A stretch of DNA of 64,000 nt from Rhodobacterales bacterium. GTDB lineage: Bacteria; Pseudomonadota; Alphaproteobacteria; Rhodobacterales; Rhodobacteraceae. The position numbers and the translations under genes are program-made. The DNA is taken from NCBI GenBank assembly GCA_002746935.1, contig PDRW01000022.1, positions 1-64,000 of the forward strand, read 5' to 3'. Every line of letters starts with the position of its first letter. Positions within the stretch are counted from its first letter, which is position 1. This document shows positions 45,453 through 54,008 of this stretch, in pieces. Below the pieces are notes generated by a model. That model made no database searches. It saw nothing but the letters and a program-made list of their open reading frames with translations, and had not been told where the DNA came from.

Positions 45453-45896
45453 CTACCCGGTGGCCGCCCGCAAGGCGCGCTCCAGCCCGTCACGAAACCG
45501 CGCCCGGTCGGCCTTGGAAAACACCCGCCCGCCGCCCTGCCGGAACGGGTCCGCCGCGCGCAGATCGGTCATCAGGTCGCGCGTCGCCAGCACATTGCCG
45601 ATATTGGCCGCATTCAGCGCCTCGCCATCGGGTTTCACCACCTTCGCCCCCGCCTCGACGGCCTTCGCCGCCAGTGGAATATCGGCGGTCACCACAACAT
45701 CGCCGGGCCCGGCACGTTCGGCAATCCAGATGTCGGCCACATCCGGCCCCTGATCGACATAGACCATCTCCACCAGCGGATTGGCCGAGGGCCGCAACCC
45801 GCCGTTCGACACGAAGGCAATCCGCACCCCATGCCGCGTGGCAATCTGTTCGGCTTCGGCTTTCACCGGGCAGGCATCGGCATCGACATAGATCAT
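45453..45896 (-). CDS. YaiI/YqxD family (DUF188) protein
   Basis: The 147-residue protein starts [19 protein letters not shown] and contains [39 protein letters not shown] and the C-terminal [14 protein letters not shown]. These are the hallmarks of the UPF0178/YaiI family, a PIN-like fold with conserved Asp residues (D-A-D-A-C-P-V-K) that may bind metal and cut RNA; the role is unknown. ATG 45894-45896 has GGAGGG five bases upstream, which decides the start over an ATG 12 bases further up. It lies 49 bp after the AEC transporter gene on the same strand. Confidence 0.88.
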   Translation of the reverse strand: MIYVDADACPVKAEAEQIATRHGVRIAFVSNGGLRPSANPLVEMVYVDQGPDVADIWIAERAGPGDVVVTADIPLAAKAVEAGAKVVKPDGEALNAANIGNVLATRDLMTDLRAADPFRQGGGRVFSKADRARFRDGLERALRAATG

Positions 45897-45945
45897 GGCG
45901 CCCTCCATGCCCCCGGGTAGATCAGCCGTCCCGTACCCGCAAGCC

Positions 45946-46881
45946 TCAGCCCGTCAGCGCCGAGACCCGCGCGATCACCCACGAAAGCGTCACCACCGCC
46001 GCCACCGTCGAGACCAGGATCGCCGACGACGCCCGGTGCGGCGCCACCCCGTAGTGATGCGCCAGAATATAGACATTCCCTGCCACCGGCATCGCCGCGA
46101 TGGCGATCAGCATCGCCGCCGCGAAGGGCTCCACCGGAAACAGCCAGAGCGCCGCCAAGGCCACCGCCGCCGGATGCAGCACCAGCTTGGCGAAGCTCAG
46201 CCACAGCGAGACCCCGGCCCCCTCCGCCGAGCGCTGCGCCAGCGACGCCCCGATGGCGAACAACGCCCCCGGTGTCGCCGCGCCGCCGAGCAGGGCGAGC
46301 GTCGCATCCGCCGGGGCGGGCAATGGCCAGCCGGTCGCCGACCAGCCGAGACCCAGTGCGATCGACACGATCATCGGGTTCGCCAGCAATCCGCGCCCGA
46401 CCACGCCCAGCGTCGCCAGCCGCACCCGCCCGTCGCGGCGCAGGGTGATGAGGATCACGATCAGCGAGGAAAACACGATCAGATCCACCGCCAGCGCCAG
46501 CATCGCCGGACCCAGCGCCGCCGCGCCGAAGATCGTCACCAGCATCGGGATGCCGAGAAAGCCGGTGTTGCCGATCGCCGCGCATTGCCCCTCGAGCGCC
46601 GCCTCCTCCAGCCCGCGCCCGCGCAGAAACGCACCCGTCAACCCGAGCAGATAGACCGCGCCCGTCCCAGACAGATAGGCCAGCACGAGGTTTTGGTTCC
46701 AGACCGCCGCCAGATCGAGCCCGACCGAAAACCGCAACAGCATTGCCGAGAGCGCGAAATAGAACACGAATTTCGTCAGCGCCGCGGTGGCTTCGGCGCT
46801 GAAAAACCCCCGCCGGGCGGCGCCATAGCCCAAGCCGATCAGGGCAAAGAAGGGCAGGGTCTGGAGAAAGACGGCCAGCAT
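45946..46881 (-). CDS. AEC-family transporter (auxin efflux carrier type permease)
   Basis: The 311-residue inner-membrane protein has about ten hydrophobic segments, starting [24 protein letters not shown]. Further family marks are [15 protein letters not shown] in the fourth segment and the broken-helix region [17 protein letters not shown], with the conserved Asn and Pro residues of AEC/BART transporters. Bacterial members move dicarboxylates or other metabolites, but the substrate is not predictable here. ATG 46879-46881 is chosen. On the minus strand its leader contains a GCCCGG/CCGGGC hairpin (46896-46912). Confidence 0.85.
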   Translation of the reverse strand: MLAVFLQTLPFFALIGLGYGAARRGFFSAEATAALTKFVFYFALSAMLLRFSVGLDLAAVWNQNLVLAYLSGTGAVYLLGLTGAFLRGRGLEEAALEGQCAAIGNTGFLGIPMLVTIFGAAALGPAMLALAVDLIVFSSLIVILITLRRDGRVRLATLGVVGRGLLANPMIVSIALGLGWSATGWPLPAPADATLALLGGAATPGALFAIGASLAQRSAEGAGVSLWLSFAKLVLHPAAVALAALWLFPVEPFAAAMLIAIAAMPVAGNVYILAHHYGVAPHRASSAILVSTVAAVVTLSWVIARVSALTG

Positions 46882-46947
46882 GACGAATACCCTTCGCCCG
46901 GCCAATCCGGGCGCCCTTTTTTTCCTGGTGAAAATACTCTCGGGGGT

Positions 46948-46966
46948 CCGGGGGTGAAACCCCCGG
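46948..46966 (-). terminator. Hairpin downstream of mbfA
   Basis: CCGGGGG (46948-46954) and CCCCCGG (46960-46966) form a perfect 7-bp stem with a five-base loop 29 bases beyond the mbfA stop. On the minus strand it is followed by ACCCCCGAGAGTATTTTCA, a tail that resembles a motif often seen between genes in roseobacters; the four-T run gives weak intrinsic terminator character. Confidence 0.45.
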
Positions 46967-46995
46967 AATCACCCTGCGTCCGGGGGTGAGATCCT

Positions 46996-47976
46996 CTATC
47001 CGCCCCCGATCAGCGCCCCCGCGGCAAACACCAGCGCACCGCCCAGCACCACCTGGAAGGTGGCCCGCAAAAACGGCGTTTCCATATAGCGGTTCTGGAT
47101 CCAGACGATCGCCCAAAGCTCGACGAACACCACGAGGATCGCCAGCGCCGTCGCGGTCCAGAAGTCGCCGAGCAGATAGGGCAGGGCATGGCCCAGCCCG
47201 CCAAGCGTGGTCATCACCCCGGCAGCCAGCCCGCGTTTTACCGGACTGCCGCGCCCTGACAGCGCTCCGTCGTCGGATACGGCTTCGGTAAACCCCATCG
47301 AAATCCCCGCCCCCACCGAAGCGGCAAGCCCCACCAGCAGTGTGGTGTGGGAATCCTGAGTGGCGAAGGCGGTGGCGAAGACCGGCGCCAGCGTCGAGAC
47401 CGAGCCATCCATCAGCCCCGCGAGCCCCGGCTGTACCCAGGTCAGCAGGAACTTCCGCTGCGCCACCCCGTCTTCCGCGCCCAGCGCCGCGCCCCCGAGA
47501 TGCTCCGCCTCCAGCCTGCCGGTCATTTCGTTGTGCCTGGCTTCGGTCGCGGCCAGGTCTCCGAGCAGTTTTCGAGTGTCGGCATCGGTCGAATGGTCCG
47601 CCGCCTTGCGGTAGAAGGCTTCGGCCTGCCGCTCCATCTCGCGCGCCTCCGCCCGGATCCGCTCGAGCCCGAGGTTCTCCACCAGCCAGACCGGGTTGCG
47701 CGCGTAGAAGCCCGACACATGTTCGCGCCGGATCAGCGGGATCACCTCGCCGAAACGGCGCTTGTGGATCTCGATCAGCTGCCTGCGATGGGCGTCCTCT
47801 TCGGCGGCCATGCTGTCGAAAACCTTTGCCGAGGCCGGATAATCCGCACGCAGCCGCTCGGCATAGTGCCGGTAGATGCGGGCGTCGTCCTCCTCGCTGG
47901 AGATCGCAAGCGCGAGCATCTCCTGTTCGGAGAGATCGGCAAAACGGCGCCTTGCGCTGGGTAGTCCGGGGATCAT
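46996..47976 (-). CDS. mbfA: MbfA, membrane-bound ferritin-like / VIT1-type iron exporter
   Basis: The 326-residue protein fuses an N-terminal rubrerythrin-like four-helix domain (EEDDARIYRHYAERL, MAAEEDAHRRQLIEIHKRRFGE, TEARHNEMTGRLEAEHL; the Glu/His metal ligands are visible) to a C-terminal VIT1/CCC1-type membrane domain (QPGLAGLMDGSVSTLAPVFATAFATQ then several hydrophobic helices). In Bradyrhizobium and Agrobacterium MbfA exports iron and protects against peroxide. ATG 47974-47976 follows AGGAGGG. A palindrome resembling the Irr-controlled ICE motif lies directly upstream, in line with iron regulation. A hairpin follows the gene. Confidence 0.92.
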   Translation of the reverse strand: MIPGLPSARRRFADLSEQEMLALAISSEEDDARIYRHYAERLRADYPASAKVFDSMAAEEDAHRRQLIEIHKRRFGEVIPLIRREHVSGFYARNPVWLVENLGLERIRAEAREMERQAEAFYRKAADHSTDADTRKLLGDLAATEARHNEMTGRLEAEHLGGAALGAEDGVAQRKFLLTWVQPGLAGLMDGSVSTLAPVFATAFATQDSHTTLLVGLAASVGAGISMGFTEAVSDDGALSGRGSPVKRGLAAGVMTTLGGLGHALPYLLGDFWTATALAILVVFVELWAIVWIQNRYMETPFLRATFQVVLGGALVFAAGALIGGG

Positions 47977-47988
47977 GACGCCCTCCTG

Positions 47989-48005
47989 TCTGGAATGATT
48001 CCAAA
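47989..48005 (-). promoter_or_regulatory. Irr-box (ICE-like) palindrome upstream of mbfA
   Basis: On the minus strand TTTGGAATCATTCCAGA lies 13 bases before the mbfA ATG, just upstream of AGGAGGG. TGGAAT-C-ATTCCA is a perfect dyad. It resembles the iron-control element TTTAGAA-N3-TTCTAAA read by Irr in alphaproteobacteria, with A to G and T to C changes at the fourth positions of the arms. Irr represses mbfA under low iron in rhizobia. The closeness to the start codon suggests steric repression. Assignment is by similarity only. Confidence 0.55.
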
Positions 48006-48105
48006 CTACCCACAGAAACCCCGGACGCAAGCGCAGATATGCCGCACCTCATGATCAAGCCAAATGACGAGGCCAACAACCGCCCAGGGTCAGCCCGAAA
48101 GGCCC

Positions 48106-48828
48106 TCAGTCCAGCCGCCGCACATAGATATGGTTGCCCTCGCGCTTGGTCTCGAAAAGCTTCAGCTCCCGGATCAGATCCGAAAGCTTCGCCTTGCCAT
48201 AGGTCCGGGTGTCGAAATCGCGCTGGTCCGCCTGCATCGCCTGACCGATCTGGCCGAGCTTGTACCACTCACCGTCCTGGTCGATCTTGTTCATCGCCCG
48301 CAGGATCAGCGGCTGCGCCTCCACCGGCGACCGTTTCGACGGCCGCTTCTCCGCCGGCTGCCCCCGCGCAGGCGCCACCACCGGCTCCTCGATAATGTTT
48401 TCGATCATCACGAAACGGGTGCAGACATTGCGCAGGCTCTCGGGCGTCTTGCCCTCGCCGATGCCGATCACGTCGAGCCCCTGCTCGCGGATGCGGTTGG
48501 CGAGCGCGGTGAAATCGCTGTCGGAACTCACCAGCACGAAGCCGTCGAAGCGTCCGGTGTGCAACAGATCCATCGCGTCGATCACCAGTCCGATGTCAGA
48601 GGCGTTCTTGCCCCTGGTGTTGGCGGTCTCCTGATGCGCCACCAGCCCCAGCGCATGGACCTTCTTCGCCCAGGGCTGAAGCCGCGTCGAGGCCCAGTCG
48701 CCATAGACCCGCCGGAGCGCGGGTTCGCCGTAGCTGGTGATTTCCTTGAGGATCGCTTCCGCGAACCGGGCGGGGATGTTGTCGGCGTCGATCAGGACGG
48801 CGAGCAACGGGTTGGGTTTGTCTCTCAT
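48106..48828 (-). CDS. NYN-domain ribonuclease-like protein with LOTUS/OST-HTH domain
   Basis: The 240-residue protein begins LLAVLIDADNIPARFAEAILKEI and continues GKNASDIGLVIDAMDLLHTGRFDGFVLVSSDSDFTALANRIRE, which gives the conserved acidic residues (D-x-D-N, D, S-S-D-S-D-F) of a PIN-like NYN nuclease fold. After a Pro/Lys linker, residues about 165-240 (LILRAMNKIDQDGEWYKLGQIGQAMQ then TYGKAKLSDLIRELKLFETKREGNHIYVRRL) match a LOTUS/OST-HTH RNA-binding domain. The pair is a common domain order and suggests an RNA-processing enzyme. Its target is unknown. It is divergent from the LysR gene, with 282 bp between in which I see no gene. Confidence 0.9.
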   Translation of the reverse strand: MRDKPNPLLAVLIDADNIPARFAEAILKEITSYGEPALRRVYGDWASTRLQPWAKKVHALGLVAHQETANTRGKNASDIGLVIDAMDLLHTGRFDGFVLVSSDSDFTALANRIREQGLDVIGIGEGKTPESLRNVCTRFVMIENIIEEPVVAPARGQPAEKRPSKRSPVEAQPLILRAMNKIDQDGEWYKLGQIGQAMQADQRDFDTRTYGKAKLSDLIRELKLFETKREGNHIYVRRLD

Positions 48829-49110
48829 GCGGTCGAGCTAGGGGGCGTGGCGCGCGAGCGCAAGCCTCCATCCCCCGGTTGGCAGCCGATTCCGGGCAGA
48901 AGGGCCGCTCCACTGCCGACTGAACCGGGAAAATCAATCCTCTCAAGCCCCTTTGTTTGCGGGCCGTAAACAACCGCGCCCGGCCACGTTTCCGATGCCG
49001 CTGCCAATCCCGACAATTACCGCGTTATAGTCCGACGCCCTCCACAGTCTTGCCTGAATTCGAGTGGATACAATGCTCGAGTTGGGGCGATGACTGTAGA
49101 AAGACAACAC

Positions 49111-50016
49111 ATGGACCGTTTGACCGAAATGGAGGCCTTCGCCACGGTAGTGGACCAGGGTGGCTTCACGGACGCGGCGAAAAAGATGGGGATTTCGAAA
49201 TCTGCCGTTTCGAAACATGTCTCCTCTCTCGAGGCCCGCCTGGGCGCCCGTCTGCTCAACCGCACCACCCGCCGCGTGAGCCCTACGGAGATTGGCCTGG
49301 CCTATTACGACCGCGCCCGCCGGGTGCTGAACGACGCGGGCGAGGCCGACGCTCTGGTGACCTCGATGCAATCCGCGCCCTCCGGTCTCCTGCGCATTTC
49401 GGTCGCAACCGATTTCGGGGTGAATCACCTCTCTCCGGTGCTGGGGGATTTTCTGTCCGAATTTCCGGACATTACCGTCAACATGGTGCTCAACAACCGC
49501 TATGTCGAACTGATTTCTGAAGGTTTCGACATGGCGCTGCGGGTCGGGGAACTGGAAGACAGCTCGCTGCGCGCCCGCAAGATCGCCGAGACCACCCAGC
49601 GCATGGTGGGCAGCCCGGCCTATTTCGAGAAATTCGGCCATCCGCAGCGGATCGACGATCTGAACGAACACAAGCTTCTGCACTACTCGAGCCAGGCCTC
49701 GGGCAATGTGTGGAAAGTGCCGGCCCCCTCGGGCGAGGTGCGTCAGGTGCGCACCGCCGGCTGGCTCTCGGTCAATGACGGCCAGTCGCTGCTCAACGCC
49801 GCCATCGCGGGCCTCGGCATCGCTTATCTGCCGAGCTTTCTCTATGCCGATGCGATGGAACAGGGTCTGGTGGAAGACGCGGTGCCGGATCTGCCGCAGG
49901 ACGTGCAGGGGATCTATGCGGTCTATCCGCCGGGCCGCTTCACCCAGCCGAAAGTGCGCGCCTTCATCGACTTTCTGGTTGCGGCCTTTGCCGACAAGGG
50001 GCCGGACAACTGGTGA
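49111..50016 (+). CDS. LysR-family transcriptional regulator
   Basis: The 301-residue protein starts MDRLTEMEAFATVVDQGGFTDAAKKMGISKSAVSKHVSSLEARLGARLLNRTTRRV, the winged helix-turn-helix of LysR regulators, followed by a type 2 periplasmic-binding fold that binds an effector (VELISEGFDMALRVGELEDSSLRARKIAET and the C-terminal AGLGIAYLPSFLYADAMEQGLV). The N-R-T-T-R-R-V and D-M-A-L-R-V-G-x-L motifs place it in the large DmlR/AaeR-like subgroup. ATG 49111 has AGAAAGA six bases upstream and starts at the conserved residue; ATG 49090 would add seven residues. No obvious target lies beside it; the NYN gene is divergent. Confidence 0.9.
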   Translation: MDRLTEMEAFATVVDQGGFTDAAKKMGISKSAVSKHVSSLEARLGARLLNRTTRRVSPTEIGLAYYDRARRVLNDAGEADALVTSMQSAPSGLLRISVATDFGVNHLSPVLGDFLSEFPDITVNMVLNNRYVELISEGFDMALRVGELEDSSLRARKIAETTQRMVGSPAYFEKFGHPQRIDDLNEHKLLHYSSQASGNVWKVPAPSGEVRQVRTAGWLSVNDGQSLLNAAIAGLGIAYLPSFLYADAMEQGLVEDAVPDLPQDVQGIYAVYPPGRFTQPKVRAFIDFLVAAFADKGPDNW

Positions 50017-50098
50017 TCTGAAGGCGGCGCTTGCTCCGCGCGTTCCGGAAACGGGCCGGCTGCTTTCTGTGCCCGGCCTGTTCTGTTCCCGGACAGGC

Positions 50099-51073
50099 TC
50101 ACCTGGTCGGGATCAAGACAGCCTCGACCCGCCGGTTGATCGCCCGCCCGCCGTCGGACTGGTTCGACGCGATCGGTGCGAGATAGCCGATCCCCTCGGC
50201 TTCGAGCTGTTCGCGGCGCACACCCAGATCGTTGACCAGCCGCTGCATCACCGACGTTGCCCGCCGCTTTGACAGCGCGGTATTGCCGGAGAGAGAGCCT
50301 TGCGCGTCGGTATGTCCGACCAGCGCCACCCGCCGCGTCGGATCGGCCTTGAGGTAGTCGGCCAGCGCCACCAGCGAAGCAAAGTGGCCCGGGCCCAGAT
50401 CGGCGGAACCGGTGGCGAAGACCAGATCGGCCAGCACATAGCGCCCGGTCACCTCCATTGCCTCGCCAATTTCCCCCCCGGCCAGCCCCGGCATTGCCGT
50501 GCCGGGCACGGCCTTGGTCGAGGTGGTGGTGACCACATCGTCGATCAGATCTTTGAGCGATGGCCCCACTTCGGTTATCTGCACGAAGCCCGCCGAGACC
50601 GAGCGGCTGACCAGAAGGCTCAGCCCTTCGGGGTGTTCACCTTCCCGGGTGGCGGACAGGAAGTGGAAATCGCCAAGATCCACATGCATGGCAGGTTCGC
50701 CGATAACCCTGGTGCCGAACCGGAAATCGAATCCCCCGCAGTCGCTGTCCTCACATTCGAAAATGATCTCATAGCCGGATTCGAGCACCTGCCGGCGCAG
50801 GTTGGCGAGGATCTGGTAGCTCGACATGCCAGTGCCGCCGATTCGCCAGGCGCGCTGCACGACCTGGCCTTCGAGCGGCACGGAAGGCACGCCGCTTGTC
50901 TGTTCCCAGACACCGACCGGCAGCGCATAGGCGCTGTTTTCCTCTGTCTCCTGCTTTGTCAGCGTTGCCCCTTCCGGCAACTGAACCCCGGCAGCAAACG
51001 CCAAAGCCGGCGCCATCGCCAGAATGAAGGCGAGCGCGGGTGGAAGAGATATGAACGGATGTGCGTTTTGCAC
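50099..51073 (-). CDS. OmpA-family outer membrane / peptidoglycan-binding protein
   Basis: The 324-residue product has a Sec signal (LPPALAFILAMAPALAFAAG) and an unusual middle domain of about 160 residues with LPVGVWEQTSGVPSVPLEGQ and a Cys pair in FECEDSDCGGFDFRFG, resembling DUF4892-type proteins. The C-terminal OmpA domain shows LVFATGSADLGPGHFASLVALADYLKADPTRRVALVGHTDAQGSLSGNTALSKRRA, with the Asp and Arg that bind diaminopimelate. It should link the outer membrane or periplasm to peptidoglycan. The start is a GTG at 51071-51073, decided by the signal peptide. It converges on the LysR gene. Confidence 0.85.
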   Translation of the reverse strand: MQNAHPFISLPPALAFILAMAPALAFAAGVQLPEGATLTKQETEENSAYALPVGVWEQTSGVPSVPLEGQVVQRAWRIGGTGMSSYQILANLRRQVLESGYEIIFECEDSDCGGFDFRFGTRVIGEPAMHVDLGDFHFLSATREGEHPEGLSLLVSRSVSAGFVQITEVGPSLKDLIDDVVTTTSTKAVPGTAMPGLAGGEIGEAMEVTGRYVLADLVFATGSADLGPGHFASLVALADYLKADPTRRVALVGHTDAQGSLSGNTALSKRRATSVMQRLVNDLGVRREQLEAEGIGYLAPIASNQSDGGRAINRRVEAVLIPTR

Positions 51074-51270
51074 GGAACCTGCCAGGGCGTTTCGATGTGT
51101 TCCGGCGTCACGGGTGCGCCGGTTTCGCCCGACAGGTTACAGTGTTTCAACACTGCGCAAAAGGCCCGTTGTGTTATCAGGGCTTCAGCGGCGCACCCTT
51201 GCCGGTTCCGCATGGCCCGAACCTGGCCCGGGCCATCGAAACCGGTCAGGCGGCGGGGACACTCCGCCTG

Positions 51271-52011
51271 TCAATCGTCAGGATGGACCCGGTAGTGATA
51301 ATGCCCAACCCGGGCCATCCCGAGATTGGCATAGAGCGGGTTGGCGGCGTGATTGCCCTGTGTGACCGCCAGACCGAGCACGTCCACCCCCATGCCCAGC
51401 GCCCATTTTGCTGCCGCCCGCAGGAGCATCCCCCCCGAACCCTGCCGCCGCATCGCGGGCTTCACATAGAGCGCATGCACCATCGCGATGCCGTCATGCA
51501 CGCCCACAAAGGCCGCGCCTGCCGGGTAGTCGCCGCCACGTGCGAGCAGCGCGGTCTTGGGGTGGCCGGCGCGATCCATGATCGCCTGCCGGGCCGCGCC
51601 CACGCCGCCGTCTGTCCAGATATGGCGCACCAGTTCGAGCGGCGGCCACATGGTATAGATCGTGGCCTTTGGCAGCGGCGCCTCGGCCAGTGTCGCGCTG
51701 GCGATGGCCCAGAGGTTGACCGGATCGCGCACCAGATAGCCCTGGGCTTCGAGCAGCGCGTCGAGCTTGTCGTCGCCGTCGCGGATCTGGAACAGACGCT
51801 CCTGCCCGAGCGCCTGCATCGCCCGCTCGGCAACCGGCAGATCGGCTTCGGTTACCGGCCAGGCCTCGGTCGCGGCCGACACCCGGTTACCGCCGCCGCA
51901 GCCCTCACGGATCGTCCAGGCCCCGCGTACCTCACGCGAGACCGGCGGCCAGGTGGCCTCGCAGGCTTCGATAAGCTTCTGGGCGCCGGGAAGCGGGATC
52001 GGCTTGCTCAT
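51271..52011 (-). CDS. GNAT-family N-acetyltransferase
   Basis: The 246-residue protein has a divergent N-terminal half (RVSAATEAWPVTEADLPVAERAMQALGQERLFQIRDGD) and a C-terminal GNAT domain with AMVHALYVKPAMRRQGSGGMLLRAAAKWALGMGVDVLGLAVTQGNHAANPLYANLGM, where R-R-Q-G-S-G-G is the acetyl-CoA pyrophosphate loop (Q/R-x-x-G-x-G/A). The acceptor is unknown. The ATG overlaps the stop of the molybdopterin-binding-domain gene (ATGA), so the two are co-translated. Confidence 0.85.
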   Translation of the reverse strand: MSKPIPLPGAQKLIEACEATWPPVSREVRGAWTIREGCGGGNRVSAATEAWPVTEADLPVAERAMQALGQERLFQIRDGDDKLDALLEAQGYLVRDPVNLWAIASATLAEAPLPKATIYTMWPPLELVRHIWTDGGVGAARQAIMDRAGHPKTALLARGGDYPAGAAFVGVHDGIAMVHALYVKPAMRRQGSGGMLLRAAAKWALGMGVDVLGLAVTQGNHAANPLYANLGMARVGHYHYRVHPDD

Positions 52012-52739
52012 GCTGGGGTCTCCGGAAACAGTCTGGCGAGCGCGGCCATCGCGGCCGAGACCGAGGCACCATCGGTCCCGCGCACCACGATATTGGCGCC
52101 GAATACGCCGCCCTTTCTGAAGGGATAGGAACCGATTGCGAGGTCGGGATAGCTCTGGGCGAGCCTGGCCAGCGGGGTCGCGATGTCACCTTCGGGCCGG
52201 CGGACGCGGAAAGTCCGGCTGATGAGCGGCGTGCCGCCTTCGAGCCCGGCGAGCACCGAGGCGACCATCGCCGCGAAGATCTTCGGGATACCGGCGCAGA
52301 CATGCACGTTGCCGATGGTAAAACCGGGCGCCGCCGAGACCGGATTGTCGATCAGTGCCGCGCCTTCGGGGATCCGCGCCATGCGCAGCCGCGCCGGTGT
52401 CGGCTCGACGCCGCGCGCCCTGGCGAAGGCCACAAGGATCGCGCGGGCGTCTTCGCGTATGCCGATGCTGGCGCCAAAAGCCGCAGCCATGGCATCGGCG
52501 GTTATGTCGTCATGGGTCGGGCCGATGCCGCCGGAGGTGAACACATGGGTGTACCGCTCCGAAAGCGCGCGCACGGCTTCCACGATCGCCCCCTGGTCGT
52601 CGCCCACCACGCGAACCTCCTTCAGGTCGATGCCGTGGGCGGTGAGGGCGCCGGCAAGATGATGAGTGTTGACGTCCTGCGTCCTCCCCGAAAGGATCTC
52701 GTCGCCGATCACCAGCATTGCGGCGGTTGGATTGGTCAA
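52008..52739 (-). CDS. CinA-N/MoCF-type molybdopterin-binding domain protein
   Basis: The 243-residue protein reads AAMLVIGDEILSGRTQDVNTHHLAGALTAHGIDLKEVRVVGDD and HVFTSGGIGPTHDDITADAMAAAFG. The G-D-E-I-L-x-G and T-x-G-G-x-G-P-T-H-D-D motifs define the CinA N-terminal/MoCF domain (COG1058). There is no C-terminal nicotinamide-nucleotide amidase domain. Full CinA has ADP-ribose pyrophosphatase activity here; short alphaproteobacterial versions are not well defined. It is coupled to a GNAT gene by ATGA. Between its start and the upstream hydrolase lie 144 bp without visible genes. Confidence 0.88.
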   Translation of the reverse strand: MTNPTAAMLVIGDEILSGRTQDVNTHHLAGALTAHGIDLKEVRVVGDDQGAIVEAVRALSERYTHVFTSGGIGPTHDDITADAMAAAFGASIGIREDARAILVAFARARGVEPTPARLRMARIPEGAALIDNPVSAAPGFTIGNVHVCAGIPKIFAAMVASVLAGLEGGTPLISRTFRVRRPEGDIATPLARLAQSYPDLAIGSYPFRKGGVFGANIVVRGTDGASVSAAMAALARLFPETPA

Positions 52740-52883
52740 ACGGATACGGCCTCCCGCTGCCTGTCAGCTGTTTCCTGAGCCGAGACTAGACCAAGCCCGG
52801 CACCTTTCCAATCGTCTGAAATATCGCCTGAAGCGCCGGGGCCGCAAAGGCGGCCGCTGCTTGTGCTCTTCCCTCCGGCAGGC

Positions 52884-53831
52884 TCATTCCGGCACCTCGC
52901 GCAGGAAGTTGCGCATTGCTTCCAGAACCTGGGTCGGTCGGGTGTAGGCCAGTGAATGCGGGGCACCGGGGATCACTTCCTGATGCGCCTGGCGGTTCCA
53001 GACCGACAATTGTCCCACCCCGGAAACCGGAATTGTTTCATCGGCCTCGCCCCAGATCGCCAGCGTCGGGATGTACATGGCGCCAATCTCCCGGTGATCG
53101 TCCGCAACGGCTTCGGTCAGCGCATGGCGTTCAGACGAAAGGATGGCGGCGAGATAGCCTTTGCGCCCGAGTTCTGCCGCGATCCTGTCGGGCAGATCGG
53201 TGATCACGCTCGCGCCGCTGGCGGCGCTCTTTGCCGTGGCGCGCAGCAGCCAGGGACCGACGAGCCCCCAGAGCCAATCCCCGAACGGCCCCGCAACCCG
53301 GGCGACGGCGAGCAGTTTCGCCGGTTCGTAGCCCATTCCGGCGGGTGCCAGCAGGATCAGCCGGTCTACCCGGTCGCTTTCCGTTGCCGCGAAACGGGTC
53401 GCGATCGCGCCGCCCATAGAATAGCCGAGCAGCGTTACCGGTACGTTGATGCCGAGTGAGTCGAGCAGCTGGCCGAGCTGGCGGCAATGGAATTCGAGCG
53501 TCTGTCTGCCATCGGGCCGGTCCGAATAGCCGCGCCCGAAAAGATCGTAGGCCAACACCCGGTAGCGCATCCCGAGAAAGCCGCGGATCAGACCGTCGAA
53601 CACCCAGGACGACGCGTTCAGCCCATGCACCAGCACCAGCACCCGTTCGGAGCGCGAGCCATGCCACTTGTAGTGGGTGAGGCCGCCCTCGAGTTCGGCG
53701 AAATCGCCGGGCGCCTTGCTGCGCAGCCGGTCCGACATTGGCCGGCGCATCGCTTCGCTGACCAGCGGATACAGAAACACCGCCGCCCCGAGCGCAATCA
53801 GGATCGCCAGGAGGATGAGAGCCGAAGTCAT
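52884..53831 (-). CDS. Alpha/beta hydrolase with N-terminal membrane anchor
   Basis: The 315-residue protein starts MTSALILLAILIALGAAVFLYPLV, one membrane segment, and continues with an alpha/beta hydrolase fold: VLVLVHGLNASSWVFDGLI (oxyanion loop), YDLFGRGYSDRPDG, the nucleophile elbow LLGYSMGGAIATRFA, an acid in AIWGEADETIPV and the final His in GAPHSLAYTRP. The triad is complete. The substrate is unknown; lipases and esterases of this kind often act on acyl esters at the membrane. ATG 53829-53831 is chosen for the hydrophobic start. A 177-bp gap without genes follows upstream. Confidence 0.87.
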   Translation of the reverse strand: MTSALILLAILIALGAAVFLYPLVSEAMRRPMSDRLRSKAPGDFAELEGGLTHYKWHGSRSERVLVLVHGLNASSWVFDGLIRGFLGMRYRVLAYDLFGRGYSDRPDGRQTLEFHCRQLGQLLDSLGINVPVTLLGYSMGGAIATRFAATESDRVDRLILLAPAGMGYEPAKLLAVARVAGPFGDWLWGLVGPWLLRATAKSAASGASVITDLPDRIAAELGRKGYLAAILSSERHALTEAVADDHREIGAMYIPTLAIWGEADETIPVSGVGQLSVWNRQAHQEVIPGAPHSLAYTRPTQVLEAMRNFLREVPE

Positions 53832-54008
53832 GATACGCGAGGGGCCTTTCTGTTTGAAGGTACGTAACGGTTCAGCAGGACGGAAGCGCCATGCTGCGCG
53901 AAATGCACTCACATGGTACAGGAATAGCGAAGCAAATGGGTCTCAATATGTTGACTTCGTGGCAACTTCCGCCGCACGAAACCCGTTTGGCCAAGGCCGG
54001 ACACGTGG

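Noticed and set aside
46896-46923. Intrinsic terminator on the plus strand (GCCCGG/CCGGGC plus seven T)
   Set aside because: There is no plus-strand gene upstream that it could end; it lies in the leader of the AEC transporter on the other strand and may be chance.
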